From Ferranicluibacter rubi (lineage in GTDB: Bacteria > Pseudomonadota > Alphaproteobacteria > Rhizobiales > Rhizobiaceae): a stretch of 64,000 nucleotides of DNA. The stretch is from positions 682,001 through 746,000 of the forward strand of contig NZ_JAANCM010000001.1 of the NCBI RefSeq assembly GCF_011603255.1. Reading direction: 5' to 3'. The notes beneath the pieces are model-generated. The model had not been told where the DNA came from. It ran no database searches and saw nothing but the letters and a program-made list of their open reading frames with translations. Shown in pieces: positions 14,770 to 24,083 of the stretch. A program made the position numbers and the translations under genes. The stretch's first letter is position 1. Every line of letters starts with the position of its first letter.

Positions 14770-17700
14770 TCACTCGGCCGGTGTGGTGCCAGCGGTGTGG
14801 CCGGCGTCGTGGCCAGTACCGTGGCCAGCGGCCGGTGCGGTGGTAGTCTGCTCGTTCTTCTTGCCGCGCTGGAAGATCTTCATGACGAAGACGAAGAAGA
14901 CCGGCACGAAGAAGACCGCGAGGATGGTCGCCGAGATCATGCCGCCGAGAACCCCCGTGCCGATCGCGTTCTGGCTGGCGGCCGAAGCACCACTGGCAAT
15001 GGCGAGCGGCACGACGCCGAGCGTGAAGGCGAGCGAGGTCATGAGGATCGGCCGGAAACGCAGGTGTGCCGCCTCGATCGTCGCATCCATCAGCGACTTG
15101 CCTGCCTCCATCTGCTCCTTGGCGAACTCGATGATCAGGATCGCGTTCTTGGCCGACAGGCCCATGATCGTGATCAGGCCCACCTTGAAGTAGACGTCGT
15201 TGGAGAGGTCGCGCAGCGTGATGGCGATGACCGCGCCGATGATGCCAAGGGGAACGACAAGCATGACCGAGATCGGGATCGACCAGCTTTCGTAAAGCGC
15301 GGCGAGGCACAGGAAGATCAGCAGGCAGGAGAGTCCGATGAGAAGCGGAGCCTGGGATCCCGACTGGATTTCCTCGCGCGACTGGCCGGACCACTCATAG
15401 GCAAAGCCCGCGGGCAGTTCGCCCATCAGCCGTTCCATTTCCGCAATCGCCTCGCCCGAGGAATGGCCCGGCGTCGCCTGGCCCGAAATGCGGATGGAGG
15501 GGTAGCCGTTATAGCCGACGGTCTGGGCCGGGCCCATCTGCCACTCGATGGAGGAGAAGGCAGACAGAGGCACCATGCCGCCATTGGTGTTGCGCACGTT
15601 GAGCGTGAGCAGGTCGGACGGCTTGGTGCGCTTGGTCACGTCGGCCTGCACGGTCACGCGCTGCAGACGGCCCGAATTCGGGAAGTCGTTGACGTAGGTG
15701 GAGCCGAGATTGGTCGAGATCGTGGCGTTGATATCGGCAAAGGCAACGCCGAAGGTGTTGGCCTTCTCGCGGTCCACGATCAGGTTCAGCTGGGCGACGT
15801 CCGGCAGGCCGTCCACGCGGACGCCGGCAAGGATCGGGCTCTGCCCGGCAAGGCCGAGCAGCTGGTCGCGGGCGGCGGCGAGCGCCGTATCCCCCTGACC
15901 CGCACGGTCCTGAAGGCGGAACTCGAAGCCGTTGCTGGTGCCGAGCCCCTGGATGGGCGGCGGCGACAGCGCAAAGGCGATCGCGTCGCGGATCTGGCTG
16001 AAGGCGATGGAGGCGCGCATGGCGATCGAGGCTGCCGAATCGTCGGCACCGCGATCCGCCCAGTCCTTGAGCGTGATGAAGGCGAGGGCCGCGTTCTGGC
16101 CGGAGCCCGAGAAGGAGAAGCCGTTGACGGCGATGATGCGATCGACGGCGCCTTCCTTGCCGAAGAAGCCTTCCACCTGCTGGATGACCTCGGTCGTCCG
16201 GTTGGCGGTGGCTTCCGAGGGAAGCTGCATGGAGACGATGATGTAGCCCTGGTCTTCGTTCGGCAGGAAGGCCGAGGGAAGACGCATGAACAGGTAGCCC
16301 ATGGCGGCGACGATCACGAGGTAGACGAGCATGAAGCGGCCCGACCGCTTGATCATCCACGCGACCCAGCCGCTATAGCCGTGCGAGGTCTTGTCGAAGC
16401 CGCGGTTGAACATGCCGAAGAAGCCGCGCTTCTTCTGGTGCTGGCCCTTCGGGATCTGCTTCAGGAAGCTGCCGGCGAGCGCGGGGGTGAGCGACAGCGC
16501 CAGGAAGGCGGAGAACAGGATCGAGGTCACCATGGTCAGCGAGAACTGCTGGTAGATGACGCCGACCGAGCCCGGGAAGAAGGCCATGGGAATGAACACG
16601 GCGGAGAGAACCAGCGTGATGCCGATGACGGCACCGGTGATCTGGCCCATCGCCTTGCGCGTCGCCTCCTTCGGCGTCAGCCCCTCTTCCGTCATGATGC
16701 GCTCGACGTTCTCGACCACGATGATGGCGTCGTCGACGAGAATGCCGATCGCCAGCACCATGGCGAACATGGTCAGCACGTTGATGGAGAAGCCCGCGGC
16801 ATAGATGATGGCGCAGGTGCCGAGCAGTGCGACCGGCACGACGATGGTCGGGATGAGCGTGTAGCGGATGTTCTGCAGGAACAGGAACATCACGAGGAAG
16901 ACGAGCGCGACGGCTTCGAGCAGCGTGTGCAGCACCTTTTCGATCGAGACCTCGACGAAGGGCGCGGTGTTGTAGGGAATGGAATATTCGACGCCTGCGG
17001 GGAAGTACCCTTTCAGCTCTTCCATCCGCGCCTCGATCAGCGTCGCGGTGTTGAGCGCGTTGCCGGTCGGGGTCAGCTGCACGGCGATGGCGGCCGAAGG
17101 CTTGCCGTTGAGGCGGGTCGAGGTGTCGTAGCTCTGGCCACCGACCTCGAGCCGCGCGACGTCGCGCAGGCGCACGGCCGACCCGTCGGGATTGGCGCGC
17201 AGCACGATCGCGCCGAACTCTTCCGGCGAGGACAGCTGGCCCTTGACGAGAACGGGGGCCGAGACCTGCTGGGTGATCGGGTTCGGCTGGGCGCCGATGG
17301 AGCCGGCGGCGATCTGGGCGTTCTGCGCCTGGATGGCGCTGGTCACGTCGCCGGCCGTCAGGTTCAGGCCGACCATCTTGTCGGGATCGATCCAGACGCG
17401 CATGGAGCGCTCGGAGGAGAACAGCTGCGCCTGTCCGACGCCCTCGATGCGCTGGACTTCGTTCAGCACGTTGCGGCTGAGATAGTCGCCCAGACCGATG
17501 GCGTCCATCGAACCGTCGGTCGAGGTCAGCGAGATGATCAGGAGGAAGCCCGAGCCGGCTTCATCGACCTGGATGCCCTGCTGGGTAACCGCATCCGGAA
17601 GCCGCGGCTCGACGCGGCGAACGCGGTTCTGCACGTCCACGGCCGCATCGCCCGGATCGGTGCCCGGTGCGAAGGTGACGTTGATGGAGACGGAGCCGGC

Positions 17701-17952
17701 GGCGTTCGACGTGGACTCGAAATACTGGAGACCGTCGATGCCGTTCAGCTCGTTCTCGATCAGCTGCGTCACGCCCTGATACGTCTCGGTGGAAGACGCA
17801 CCGGGATAATTGGCGGAGATGCTGATCTGCGGCGGCGCGACGCTTGGGTATTGCGCGATCGGCAGGAAGGGGATCGCGATGATCCCGGCGATCATGATGA
17901 AGAGGGCGACGACCCAGGCGAAAATGGGCCGGTCGATAAAGAAACTGGGCAT
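14770..17952 (-). CDS. acrB: RND efflux transporter, inner-membrane pump (HAE1/AcrB type)
   Basis: 1060 residues, full length for AcrB. It opens MPSFFIDRPIFAWVVALFIM, has twelve predicted membrane helices in two groups (residues about 340-560 and 870-1040), and contains the charged proton-relay region GILVDDAIIVVENVERIM in helix 4. Periplasmic porter repeats carry FAPGTDPGDAAVDVQNRV. The C-terminal tail is His/Gly/Thr-rich (TTAPAAGHGTGHDAGHTAG). It exports amphiphilic drugs with the AcrA-like adaptor encoded immediately upstream; no TolC-type channel is in the window, so an unlinked one is needed. Confidence 0.95.
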   Translation of the reverse strand: MPSFFIDRPIFAWVVALFIMIAGIIAIPFLPIAQYPSVAPPQISISANYPGASSTETYQGVTQLIENELNGIDGLQYFESTSNAAGSVSINVTFAPGTDPGDAAVDVQNRVRRVEPRLPDAVTQQGIQVDEAGSGFLLIISLTSTDGSMDAIGLGDYLSRNVLNEVQRIEGVGQAQLFSSERSMRVWIDPDKMVGLNLTAGDVTSAIQAQNAQIAAGSIGAQPNPITQQVSAPVLVKGQLSSPEEFGAIVLRANPDGSAVRLRDVARLEVGGQSYDTSTRLNGKPSAAIAVQLTPTGNALNTATLIEARMEELKGYFPAGVEYSIPYNTAPFVEVSIEKVLHTLLEAVALVFLVMFLFLQNIRYTLIPTIVVPVALLGTCAIIYAAGFSINVLTMFAMVLAIGILVDDAIIVVENVERIMTEEGLTPKEATRKAMGQITGAVIGITLVLSAVFIPMAFFPGSVGVIYQQFSLTMVTSILFSAFLALSLTPALAGSFLKQIPKGQHQKKRGFFGMFNRGFDKTSHGYSGWVAWMIKRSGRFMLVYLVIVAAMGYLFMRLPSAFLPNEDQGYIIVSMQLPSEATANRTTEVIQQVEGFFGKEGAVDRIIAVNGFSFSGSGQNAALAFITLKDWADRGADDSAASIAMRASIAFSQIRDAIAFALSPPPIQGLGTSNGFEFRLQDRAGQGDTALAAARDQLLGLAGQSPILAGVRVDGLPDVAQLNLIVDREKANTFGVAFADINATISTNLGSTYVNDFPNSGRLQRVTVQADVTKRTKPSDLLTLNVRNTNGGMVPLSAFSSIEWQMGPAQTVGYNGYPSIRISGQATPGHSSGEAIAEMERLMGELPAGFAYEWSGQSREEIQSGSQAPLLIGLSCLLIFLCLAALYESWSIPISVMLVVPLGIIGAVIAITLRDLSNDVYFKVGLITIMGLSAKNAILIIEFAKEQMEAGKSLMDATIEAAHLRFRPILMTSLAFTLGVVPLAIASGASAASQNAIGTGVLGGMISATILAVFFVPVFFVFVMKIFQRGKKNEQTTTAPAAGHGTGHDAGHTAGTTPAE

Positions 17953-17961
17953 GGACCGTCC

Positions 17962-19221
17962 TTAATTCGCTTGTGCAGGCTTGGCGTCGCCAGCGGGCTG
18001 GCCGGCCGGATCATTGCCGGCGGGCTCGCCTTCCGGTTTCGTCGTCGCAGCAGGCGCCGCTTCGCCTTCGGGCTTGGGCGGCTCGGGGTTCCAGTCGACG
18101 GCCTTTACCGGCGCGCCGGGGCCGACCTTCTGGAAGCCCTCGACGATGATCTTCTCATCCGCCTTGAGGCCGCTCGAGATGACCCAGCGATCGCCGACGA
18201 CGCGGCTCGTCATGACGGGGCGGATCTCGACCTTGCTCTCGCCGTTGACGACGTAGACCAGCGCCTTGCCGGCGGTGTCGCGCTGGATGGCCTGCTGCGG
18301 CACGGCGATCGCATTGCGCTCGATGCCCTGCTGGATCTGGCCGCGGACATACATGCCGGGCAGGAGATCGCCGTTCGGATTGGCGAACTCGCCGCGCAGC
18401 GTGATCTGGCCGGTGGTTTCATCGACGGCCGCTTCCGAGAAGAGCAGACGGCCCTTTTCCGGATAGGGCGTGCCGTCGTCCAGCACCAGCTGGGCGGCCG
18501 CCTCGTTGGCATCGGTCATAAGCTGTCCATCCTGCAGCGCCTTGCGCAGGCGGATGACGTCGGTCGCCGTCTGGGTGAAGTCGGCATAGACAGGGTCGAG
18601 CTGCTGGATGGTGGCGAGGTTTTCCGTGCCGCTCTGGCTGACCAGGGCGCCTTCGGTGATCAGCGCGCGGCCGATCCGGCCGCTGATCGGCGCGGTCACG
18701 TTGGTATATTCGAGGTTCAGACGGGCGGAAGCGACGCCGGCTTCGGCGATCGCCACATCCGCATCGGCCTGCGCCAGCAGCGCGACGGCATCGTCGAAGT
18801 TCTGCTGGGTCGCGACGTTCGAGCGGCGCAGCTGCTCCTGCCGATCCGACGTGTTGCGGGCCTGCGTCTGGGCGGCACGCGCCCGGGCGAGCGTCGCCTC
18901 GGCGCTATCGACCTGCACCTGGAAGGGCTTCGGATCGATGCGGTAGAGTACGTCGCCCTGCTGCACCGTGGTTCCCTGCTCGAACACGCGCTCGACCACG
19001 ATGCCGGACACGCGCGGGCGGACTTCCGCGGTGCGGGTCGCAGCGATTCGGCCCGGAAGCTCGTTGGTGATCGGCAGCTCCTCGGTCTTCGTCGTGACGA
19101 CGGCGACTTCGGACGGCGGGGGCGCAGGCTGACCTTGCGCCTGGCTCTCCTCCTGCTGGCAGGCACTCAGAAAAGCCGCACTGATGACGACAGCGGCGAG
19201 CGTCAGACGATTGGTCCGCAT
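17962..19221 (-). CDS. acrA: RND efflux periplasmic adaptor lipoprotein (AcrA type)
   Basis: 419 residues. The lipobox LSAC places the acylated Cys at residue 21 (MRTNRLTLAAVVISAAFLSA then C). The membrane-fusion pattern follows: barrel-sandwich hybrid halves (PRVSGIVVERVFEQGTTVQQ and LEYTNVTAPISGRIGRALI), an alpha-hairpin (AEATLARARAAQTQARN), beta-barrel and a Pro/Ala-rich tail (PEPPKPEGEAAPAATTKPEG). The start at 19221 follows from the signal peptide; an upstream open frame extends 82 residues but crosses the operator. First gene of the acrABR-type operon, 9 bp before acrB. Confidence 0.95.
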   Translation of the reverse strand: MRTNRLTLAAVVISAAFLSACQQEESQAQGQPAPPPSEVAVVTTKTEELPITNELPGRIAATRTAEVRPRVSGIVVERVFEQGTTVQQGDVLYRIDPKPFQVQVDSAEATLARARAAQTQARNTSDRQEQLRRSNVATQQNFDDAVALLAQADADVAIAEAGVASARLNLEYTNVTAPISGRIGRALITEGALVSQSGTENLATIQQLDPVYADFTQTATDVIRLRKALQDGQLMTDANEAAAQLVLDDGTPYPEKGRLLFSEAAVDETTGQITLRGEFANPNGDLLPGMYVRGQIQQGIERNAIAVPQQAIQRDTAGKALVYVVNGESKVEIRPVMTSRVVGDRWVISSGLKADEKIIVEGFQKVGPGAPVKAVDWNPEPPKPEGEAAPAATTKPEGEPAGNDPAGQPAGDAKPAQAN

Positions 19222-19335
19222 AGATAGGTCCCACGAAAAAGACCGGCGCGCGCATGAGATCTCATGGCGTCGGCCGGAGGAAACGAAAATCAGACAGTTG
19301 CCCGAAGACGGATTCAAGGGCAGGTCGTGCGCTAT

Positions 19336-19364
19336 ACAAACACGAGTGTATGTTTTCGAGTCAA
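19336..19364 (-). promoter_or_regulatory. acrA promoter with TetR-type operator
   Basis: ACAAACAC-GA-GTGTATGT (19336-19353) is an 18-bp palindrome with one mismatch, resembling operators of AcrR/TtgR regulators. On the minus strand a TTGACT -35 lies at 19364-19359, and the operator fills the spacer and -10 region (TTTGTATAG), the usual position for repression. It is about 115 bp upstream of acrA. Confidence 0.65.
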
Positions 19365-19432
19365 GCAGATCCTGCCAATGATGCAGCGCACAATTTTGTG
19401 ATGACTTACCAAATCGACGCCTTGCCCTGACG

Positions 19433-19909
19433 TTAGACCCCGGTCGAACCGAAGCCGCCGGCGCCACGCACCGTTTCCGAAAAAGCGGTTGCCTCGGTCA
19501 CGCGGACCTGCGTCACCGGCGCGATGACCATCTGGGCGATGCGCATGTCGCGGGTGATGGTGAAGGGCTCGGCACCGTGGTTGATCAGCAGCACCTTCAC
19601 CTCGCCGCGATAATCGCTGTCGATCGTCCCCGGCGTGTTGAGGCAGGTGACGCCGTTCTTGAAGGCGAGCCCCGAGCGTGGGCGAACCTGCCCCTCGAAC
19701 CCGTCAGGGATCTCGAAGACGAAGCCGGTCGGCACCAGCGCACGCGCGCCCGGCGCCAGGACCAGCGGTTCGTCCGCGGCCACGGCGGCCCGCAGGTCCA
19801 TGCCCGCGGCGCCACGCGTCTCATAGGCCGGCAGCGCCAGGCCCTCCCCGTGGGGAAGGCGGACGAGGGCGAGGACGGGAATTTCGATGGAACCGGGGGT
19901 GTCCGTCAT
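19433..19909 (-). CDS. dut: dUTP diphosphatase
   Basis: 158 residues. The five trimeric dUTPase motifs are readable: AAGMDLRA (1), [10 protein letters not shown] (2, RPRSGLA), [13 protein letters not shown] (3, catalytic Asp and Tyr), RIAQMVIAP (4) and [10 protein letters not shown] (5, the C-terminal P-loop-like flap). It hydrolyses dUTP to dUMP, keeping uracil out of DNA and feeding dTMP synthesis. The start [18 protein letters not shown] at 19909 is preferred; a GTG/ATG 15 bases upstream is possible. In many rhizobia dut lies next to coaBC; here it stands apart, upstream of the acr operon and divergent from prfC. Confidence 0.95.
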   Translation of the reverse strand: MTDTPGSIEIPVLALVRLPHGEGLALPAYETRGAAGMDLRAAVAADEPLVLAPGARALVPTGFVFEIPDGFEGQVRPRSGLAFKNGVTCLNTPGTIDSDYRGEVKVLLINHGAEPFTITRDMRIAQMVIAPVTQVRVTEATAFSETVRGAGGFGSTGV

Positions 19910-20001
19910 GCGCGGCGCCTTCACGAGAGAGGTTTAAACGGCGTCAATTGCATATCGGCCGTCATATCGCTAGATAAGCCCCAGAAAACAGGACATTCCC
20001 G

Positions 20002-21585
20002 ATGGCTGAAACGCTTGCCGATGCGGTCTCCCGCCGCCGAACCTTTGCGATCATCGCGCACCCCGACGCGGGCAAGACCACGTTGACCGAAAAGCTGCTG
20101 CTGTTCGGCGGCGCGATCCAGCTGGCCGGCGAGGTCAAGGCGAAGAAGGACCGCATCCAGACGCGGTCCGACTGGATGAAGATCGAGCGGGAGCGCGGCA
20201 TCTCGGTCGTCACCTCGGTGATGACGTTCGAATATGGCGGCAACGTCTTCAACATTCTCGATACGCCCGGCCACGAAGATTTCGCCGACGATACCTATCG
20301 CACGCTGACGGCGGTGGACGCCGCCGTGATGGTGATCGACGCCGCCAAGGGCATCGAGCCGCGGACGCTGAAGCTGTTCGAGGTCTGCCGCATGCGCGAC
20401 ATCCCGATCATCACCTTCATCAACAAGATGGACCGGGAAAGCCGCGATCCGTTCGAGATTCTCGACGAGGTCGAGGAGAAGCTGGCGCTCGACACGGCGC
20501 CGATCACCTGGCCCATCGGCCGGTCGAAGACCTTCTGCGGCTCCTATTATCTCGCTGAAAACACGGTGCGCGGCGCCGATACGCAGGTCGAGGCGTTGAA
20601 GGTCAACGGCCCGCAGGCGGTCGCCGACCGGCTGCCGGAAAACGAGCGTGCCGCCTTCATCGAGGAAACGGAGCTTGCCATCGAGGCCTGCCGGCCGTTC
20701 GACAGGCAGGCCTTTCTCGAAGGCCACATGACGCCCGTCTTCTTCGGCTCGGCGCTGCGCAATTACGGCGTGCGCGACCTGATCGATGCGCTGGGCGCCG
20801 TCGCACCGCCGCCGCGCGACCAGGTGGCCGACATCCGCACGGTCCATGCGAGCGAGGACAAGATGACGGCCTTCGTCTTCAAGATCCAGGCCAATATGGA
20901 CCCGAACCACCGCGACCGCATCGCCTTTGCCCGCATCTGCTCGGGCAAGCTGGAACGCGGCATGAAGGCGCGGCTCGCCCGCACCGGCAAGCAGCTCGGC
21001 CTTACCGCACCGCAGTTCTTCTTTGCCTCGCAGCGCCAGCTGGCCGATACGGCCTATGCCGGCGATGTGGTCGGCATTCCCAACCACGGGACGCTGCGCA
21101 TCGGCGATACGCTGACCGAAGGCGAACAGCTCGTCTTCCAGGGGGTCCCGAACTTCTCGCCGGAAATCCTGCGCCGCGTGCGGCTGGAGGATGCCATGAA
21201 GGCGAAGAAGCTGAAGGAAGCGCTGCAACAGATGGCCGAGGAAGGCGTCGTGCAGCTGTTTTCGCCCGAAGACGGCTCACCGGCCATCGTCGGCGTCGTC
21301 GGCGCGCTACAGCTCGACGTGTTGAAGGAGCGGCTCCAAGGCGAATACGGCCTGCCCGTCTCGTTCGAAATGGCCCGCTTCTCGATCTGCCGCTGGGTCT
21401 CCGCCGACGACCCCGCCGAACTCGACCGTTTCATCACAGCCCGCCGCGGCGACATCGCCCGCGACCTCGACGGCGACCCGGTGTTCCTGGCGCAGGACGG
21501 CTTTTCGCTCAACTACGAGGCCGATCGCTGGAAGGCGATCAAGATGGTCGCGATCAAGGAATATCACGTCGCCAAGGCGGCGTGA
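20002..21585 (+). CDS. prfC: Peptide chain release factor 3
   Basis: 527 residues, a translational GTPase of the EF-G family that recycles RF1/RF2 after termination. G-domain motifs are AHPDAGKTTLTEKLL (G1, residues about 18-32), the RF3-typical RGISVVTSVMTFEY (G2), DTPGHEDFADDTYR (G3), FINKMDRESRDP (G4) and the G5 loop. Domain II has the RF3 fold with NMDPNHRDRIAFARICSG, and domain III ends YEADRWKAIKMVAIKEYHVA. The length is the normal one. It is followed by a paired dispersed repeat (21601-21711) rather than a terminator I can recognise. Confidence 0.96.
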   Translation: MAETLADAVSRRRTFAIIAHPDAGKTTLTEKLLLFGGAIQLAGEVKAKKDRIQTRSDWMKIERERGISVVTSVMTFEYGGNVFNILDTPGHEDFADDTYRTLTAVDAAVMVIDAAKGIEPRTLKLFEVCRMRDIPIITFINKMDRESRDPFEILDEVEEKLALDTAPITWPIGRSKTFCGSYYLAENTVRGADTQVEALKVNGPQAVADRLPENERAAFIEETELAIEACRPFDRQAFLEGHMTPVFFGSALRNYGVRDLIDALGAVAPPPRDQVADIRTVHASEDKMTAFVFKIQANMDPNHRDRIAFARICSGKLERGMKARLARTGKQLGLTAPQFFFASQRQLADTAYAGDVVGIPNHGTLRIGDTLTEGEQLVFQGVPNFSPEILRRVRLEDAMKAKKLKEALQQMAEEGVVQLFSPEDGSPAIVGVVGALQLDVLKERLQGEYGLPVSFEMARFSICRWVSADDPAELDRFITARRGDIARDLDGDPVFLAQDGFSLNYEADRWKAIKMVAIKEYHVAKAA

Positions 21586-21600
21586 TCCCTCTCCCCGCAA

Positions 21601-21711
21601 CGTCCTCCTCGGCCTTGTGCCGAGGATCTGCGGCCCTGCCCGCGATCTGAAGGACCATGGTGTTTGCGGAGACGACAGCAGGTCCTTGGCACAAGCCCGA
21701 GCATGACGACG
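21601..21711. repeat. Paired inverted dispersed repeat (REPIN/MITE-like)
   Basis: Positions 21601-21631 carry CTCGGCCTTGTGCCGAGGAT, itself a palindrome, and 21678-21711 carry the reverse-complement version CCTTGGCACAAGCCCGAGCA. The two copies face each other about 46 bases apart. From memory, CTCGGGCTTGTCCCGAGGA repeats are widespread between alphaproteobacterial genes, often in such pairs. It sits between prfC and otsA, which converge here. Confidence 0.6.
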
Positions 21712-21723
21712 TCGAGCCTTCCC

Positions 21724-23097
21724 TCACGCCACCAAGTCCTTGAGGAAATCGTCGCACCAGCGCACCACGTCGTGCTCGTTCAGATAATCCATCATCTTGC
21801 CCCACCGCTCCTGCCGCTCGGGCAGCGGCATGGAAAGCGCCCGGGCAATGGCGTTCGCCGTACCCTCGATGTCGTAGGGGTTGACCAGCAGCGCGCTATC
21901 CAGCTCGCGGGCCGCCCCCGCAAAGCGCGACAGCACCAGCACGCCCGGATTTTCCGGGTCCTGCGCGGCGACATATTCCTTGGCGACGAGGTTCATGCCG
22001 TCACGCAGCGGCGTCACCAGACCCACCTTCGCCATCCGGTAGAGACCGGCAAGGATCGGCCGTGAAATCGAGCGGTTGATATAGCGGATCGGCACCCAGT
22101 CGACCGTGCCGAGCGCGCCATTGACGCGCCCCGCCTGTTCGGCGACCGTCCGCTGCATCGCCTCGTATTCCGGCACCTCTGAGCGGGATTTGGGCGTGAC
22201 CTGCAAGTAGGTCACCTTGCCCTGCTGGCCGGGATTGCCCTCGATGAAGCGCTCGAAGGCGTCGATGCGCTGGGTGATGCCTTTGGAATAGTCCAGCCGG
22301 TCCACACCGATGATCAGATCGCGCCCCTCGATGCTGGCGGCGGCCTTGCGCACCATCACATGCGACGCGCTCTTTCGGGCAAAATTCGCAAACGCCGCGG
22401 TCTCGATGCCGATGCCATAGGTGCCGCCCTTGAAGATGCGGCCGTGGGCGCTGTAGCGGCCCGGCTTGATCTCGTTGCCGATGCCCTCGCGGCGGAGCCC
22501 GCCTGCAAAGTTCTCGAGGTCATGATCCGTTTGAAAGCCGATGAGGTCGTAATGCGACAGACCGCGCATGATCTCCTCATGCACCGGCATGGCGAAGAGC
22601 ACGTCGGCCGGCGGCCAGGGGATGTGCAGGAAGAAGCCGATGCGGTTCTTCACGCCCATCTGGCGCAGTTCGGCGGCCAGCGGAATGAGATGATAGTCGT
22701 GTATCCAGATGACGTCGTCCGGCTGCAGCATCGGCGCCAGGCGATGCGCGAAGAAACGGTTCACGCGGAAATAGCCGGCCATTTCCTTGCGGCCATATTC
22801 GGCGAGATCCAGCCGGTAATGGCAGATCGGCCAGAGCACGCGATTGGCAAAACCGAAGTAGTATTCCTCGACATCCTTGTCGGTCAGGTCGGTCAGGGCA
22901 TAGGTGATCTTGCCCCGGTCCTTGAGGTCGAGCGCCTCCGGCTCCCGCGTCCCGCTGGATTTACCGGACCAGCCCATCCAGATGCCGCCATGCTCCTCGA
23001 GCGCGGCCTGCAAAGCGACGGCAAGACCGCCGGCCGGGGCATCGCCCGATTTTTCCGGCACCGGCACCCGGTTGGACACGACGATGAGACGACTCAA
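21724..23097 (-). CDS. otsA: Trehalose-6-phosphate synthase, TTG start
   Basis: 457 residues, glycosyltransferase family 20, joining UDP-glucose and glucose-6-phosphate. Signature stretches are [15 protein letters not shown] (N-terminal), [55 protein letters not shown] and [20 protein letters not shown]. The TTG at 23097 was chosen because AAGGAAG lies 7-13 bases before it and because family members start exactly at this M-S-R-L; the upstream ATG at 23139 adds 14 unrelated residues and has no RBS. It follows otsB by 94 bp on the same strand, forming the OtsBA pathway for the compatible solute trehalose. Confidence 0.94.
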   Translation of the reverse strand: MSRLIVVSNRVPVPEKSGDAPAGGLAVALQAALEEHGGIWMGWSGKSSGTREPEALDLKDRGKITYALTDLTDKDVEEYYFGFANRVLWPICHYRLDLAEYGRKEMAGYFRVNRFFAHRLAPMLQPDDVIWIHDYHLIPLAAELRQMGVKNRIGFFLHIPWPPADVLFAMPVHEEIMRGLSHYDLIGFQTDHDLENFAGGLRREGIGNEIKPGRYSAHGRIFKGGTYGIGIETAAFANFARKSASHVMVRKAAASIEGRDLIIGVDRLDYSKGITQRIDAFERFIEGNPGQQGKVTYLQVTPKSRSEVPEYEAMQRTVAEQAGRVNGALGTVDWVPIRYINRSISRPILAGLYRMAKVGLVTPLRDGMNLVAKEYVAAQDPENPGVLVLSRFAGAARELDSALLVNPYDIEGTANAIARALSMPLPERQERWGKMMDYLNEHDVVRWCDDFLKDLVA

Positions 23098-23168
23098 GAT
23101 TTCTTCCTTTCGAATGTCTGGCAGCAGACCAGCGGGCAAACCGCCCAGTCCGTGGGCAAGTCGGTCGG

Positions 23169-23184
23169 CATGCCCGCGGGCATG
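23169..23184. repeat. Perfect 16-bp palindrome between otsB and otsA
   Basis: CATGCCCGCGGGCATG reads the same on both strands. It lies just after the otsB stop and 72 bases before the otsA start. It could be a regulatory or RNA-processing element; no function is shown by sequence alone. Confidence 0.6.
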
Positions 23185-23191
23185 TCGCCGA

Positions 23192-24025
23192 TCACGCCTT
23201 GCCCGCGCGGGCCAGCGCCGTCAGGGCGCTGCGCACCGCTTCCGCCGAGCCGATCGTGGCCTGCGCCTGCGTCTCGGAACCGGGCTGCCCGACCCGCAGC
23301 GACATGCCGCCGGCGGCGTTCGCCACCTTGAACATGGCCTCGTCGGTCACGTCGTCGCCGATGGCCAGCGGCTTGCGCCCTTCGAAGGGCGGTTGCGACA
23401 GGAAGGTCATGACCGCCCCCCCCTTGCTCGCCGTGGAAGGGCGGAGTTCCACGACCATCTTGCCGAATTGCAGGCCCCAGTCGCCGCCGATGGCGACCGA
23501 AGCGCGCCGCATGATGTGCTCGACATCGGCGCAGCGTTCCGGCGCCTGCCGATAGTGCAGCGCCACGGCCGCCCCCTTGTCCTCGAACAGCACGCCGTCC
23601 CAGTCCTTCACCGTCTTTGCGAGGTCGTTCTTCAGCGTCACGAAGCCGGGCGTGATCTCCGGCCGTGTGATCGCGCCCGTCTGGTCGCGCAGTTCGGCTC
23701 CGTGCAGACCGGCGATCGGGAAGGTCGCGGGATCGAACAGCACATCGGCATAATGCAGCGCTCGGCCCGTGACGAGCGCGAGTGCACCGCCGAGACGGTG
23801 GGAGAGCGACATGAGCGTGGCGGGCAGGTCCGGGGGGACGACGATCGCGTCCGGCGTCTCCGCGAGATCGACCAGCGTGCCGTCGATATCGAGGAACAGC
23901 GCCCAGTCGTCGGGCGCTGCGGCAATGTGCCTGAACACGTCGGGGTACACGTCTGGCAGCGGCTCTTGCGCGCTGATCGTGACGTCCGGATCGGGTATGA
24001 GAAGGGTGTGGCTGTCGTTTGGCAT
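23192..24025 (-). CDS. otsB: Trehalose-6-phosphate phosphatase
   Basis: 277 residues, HAD superfamily. Motif I is LFLDIDGTLVDLAETPD (nucleophile and acid Asp), followed by the LVTGRALHYADVLF helix, a cap with AGLHGAELRDQTG, the Lys-bearing STASKGGAVMTFL and motif IV AIGDDVTDEAMF. It dephosphorylates trehalose-6-phosphate made by OtsA. About 40 residues of extra N-terminal sequence (MPNDSHTLLIPDPDVTISAQ...) precede the core and look disordered. The pair otsB-otsA is one unit; otsB is first. Confidence 0.94.
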   Translation of the reverse strand: MPNDSHTLLIPDPDVTISAQEPLPDVYPDVFRHIAAAPDDWALFLDIDGTLVDLAETPDAIVVPPDLPATLMSLSHRLGGALALVTGRALHYADVLFDPATFPIAGLHGAELRDQTGAITRPEITPGFVTLKNDLAKTVKDWDGVLFEDKGAAVALHYRQAPERCADVEHIMRRASVAIGGDWGLQFGKMVVELRPSTASKGGAVMTFLSQPPFEGRKPLAIGDDVTDEAMFKVANAAGGMSLRVGQPGSETQAQATIGSAEAVRSALTALARAGKA

Positions 24026-24083
24026 GGGGGTCTAGTTAGGTCGCCGCGTGCCCGCGACAACCCTTGGAGACGGTCGTGTCCGC

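Noticed and set aside
14714-15394. N-terminal extension of the TetR-like frame to 435 residues
   Set aside because: The extra part is read from acrB in a different frame; the HTH begins right after the Met at 14713.
14797-19227. 1476-codon plus-strand frame opposite acrAB
   Set aside because: Composition (Asp/Arg/Gly/His) is that of an antisense shadow; both opposite genes are clear RND components.
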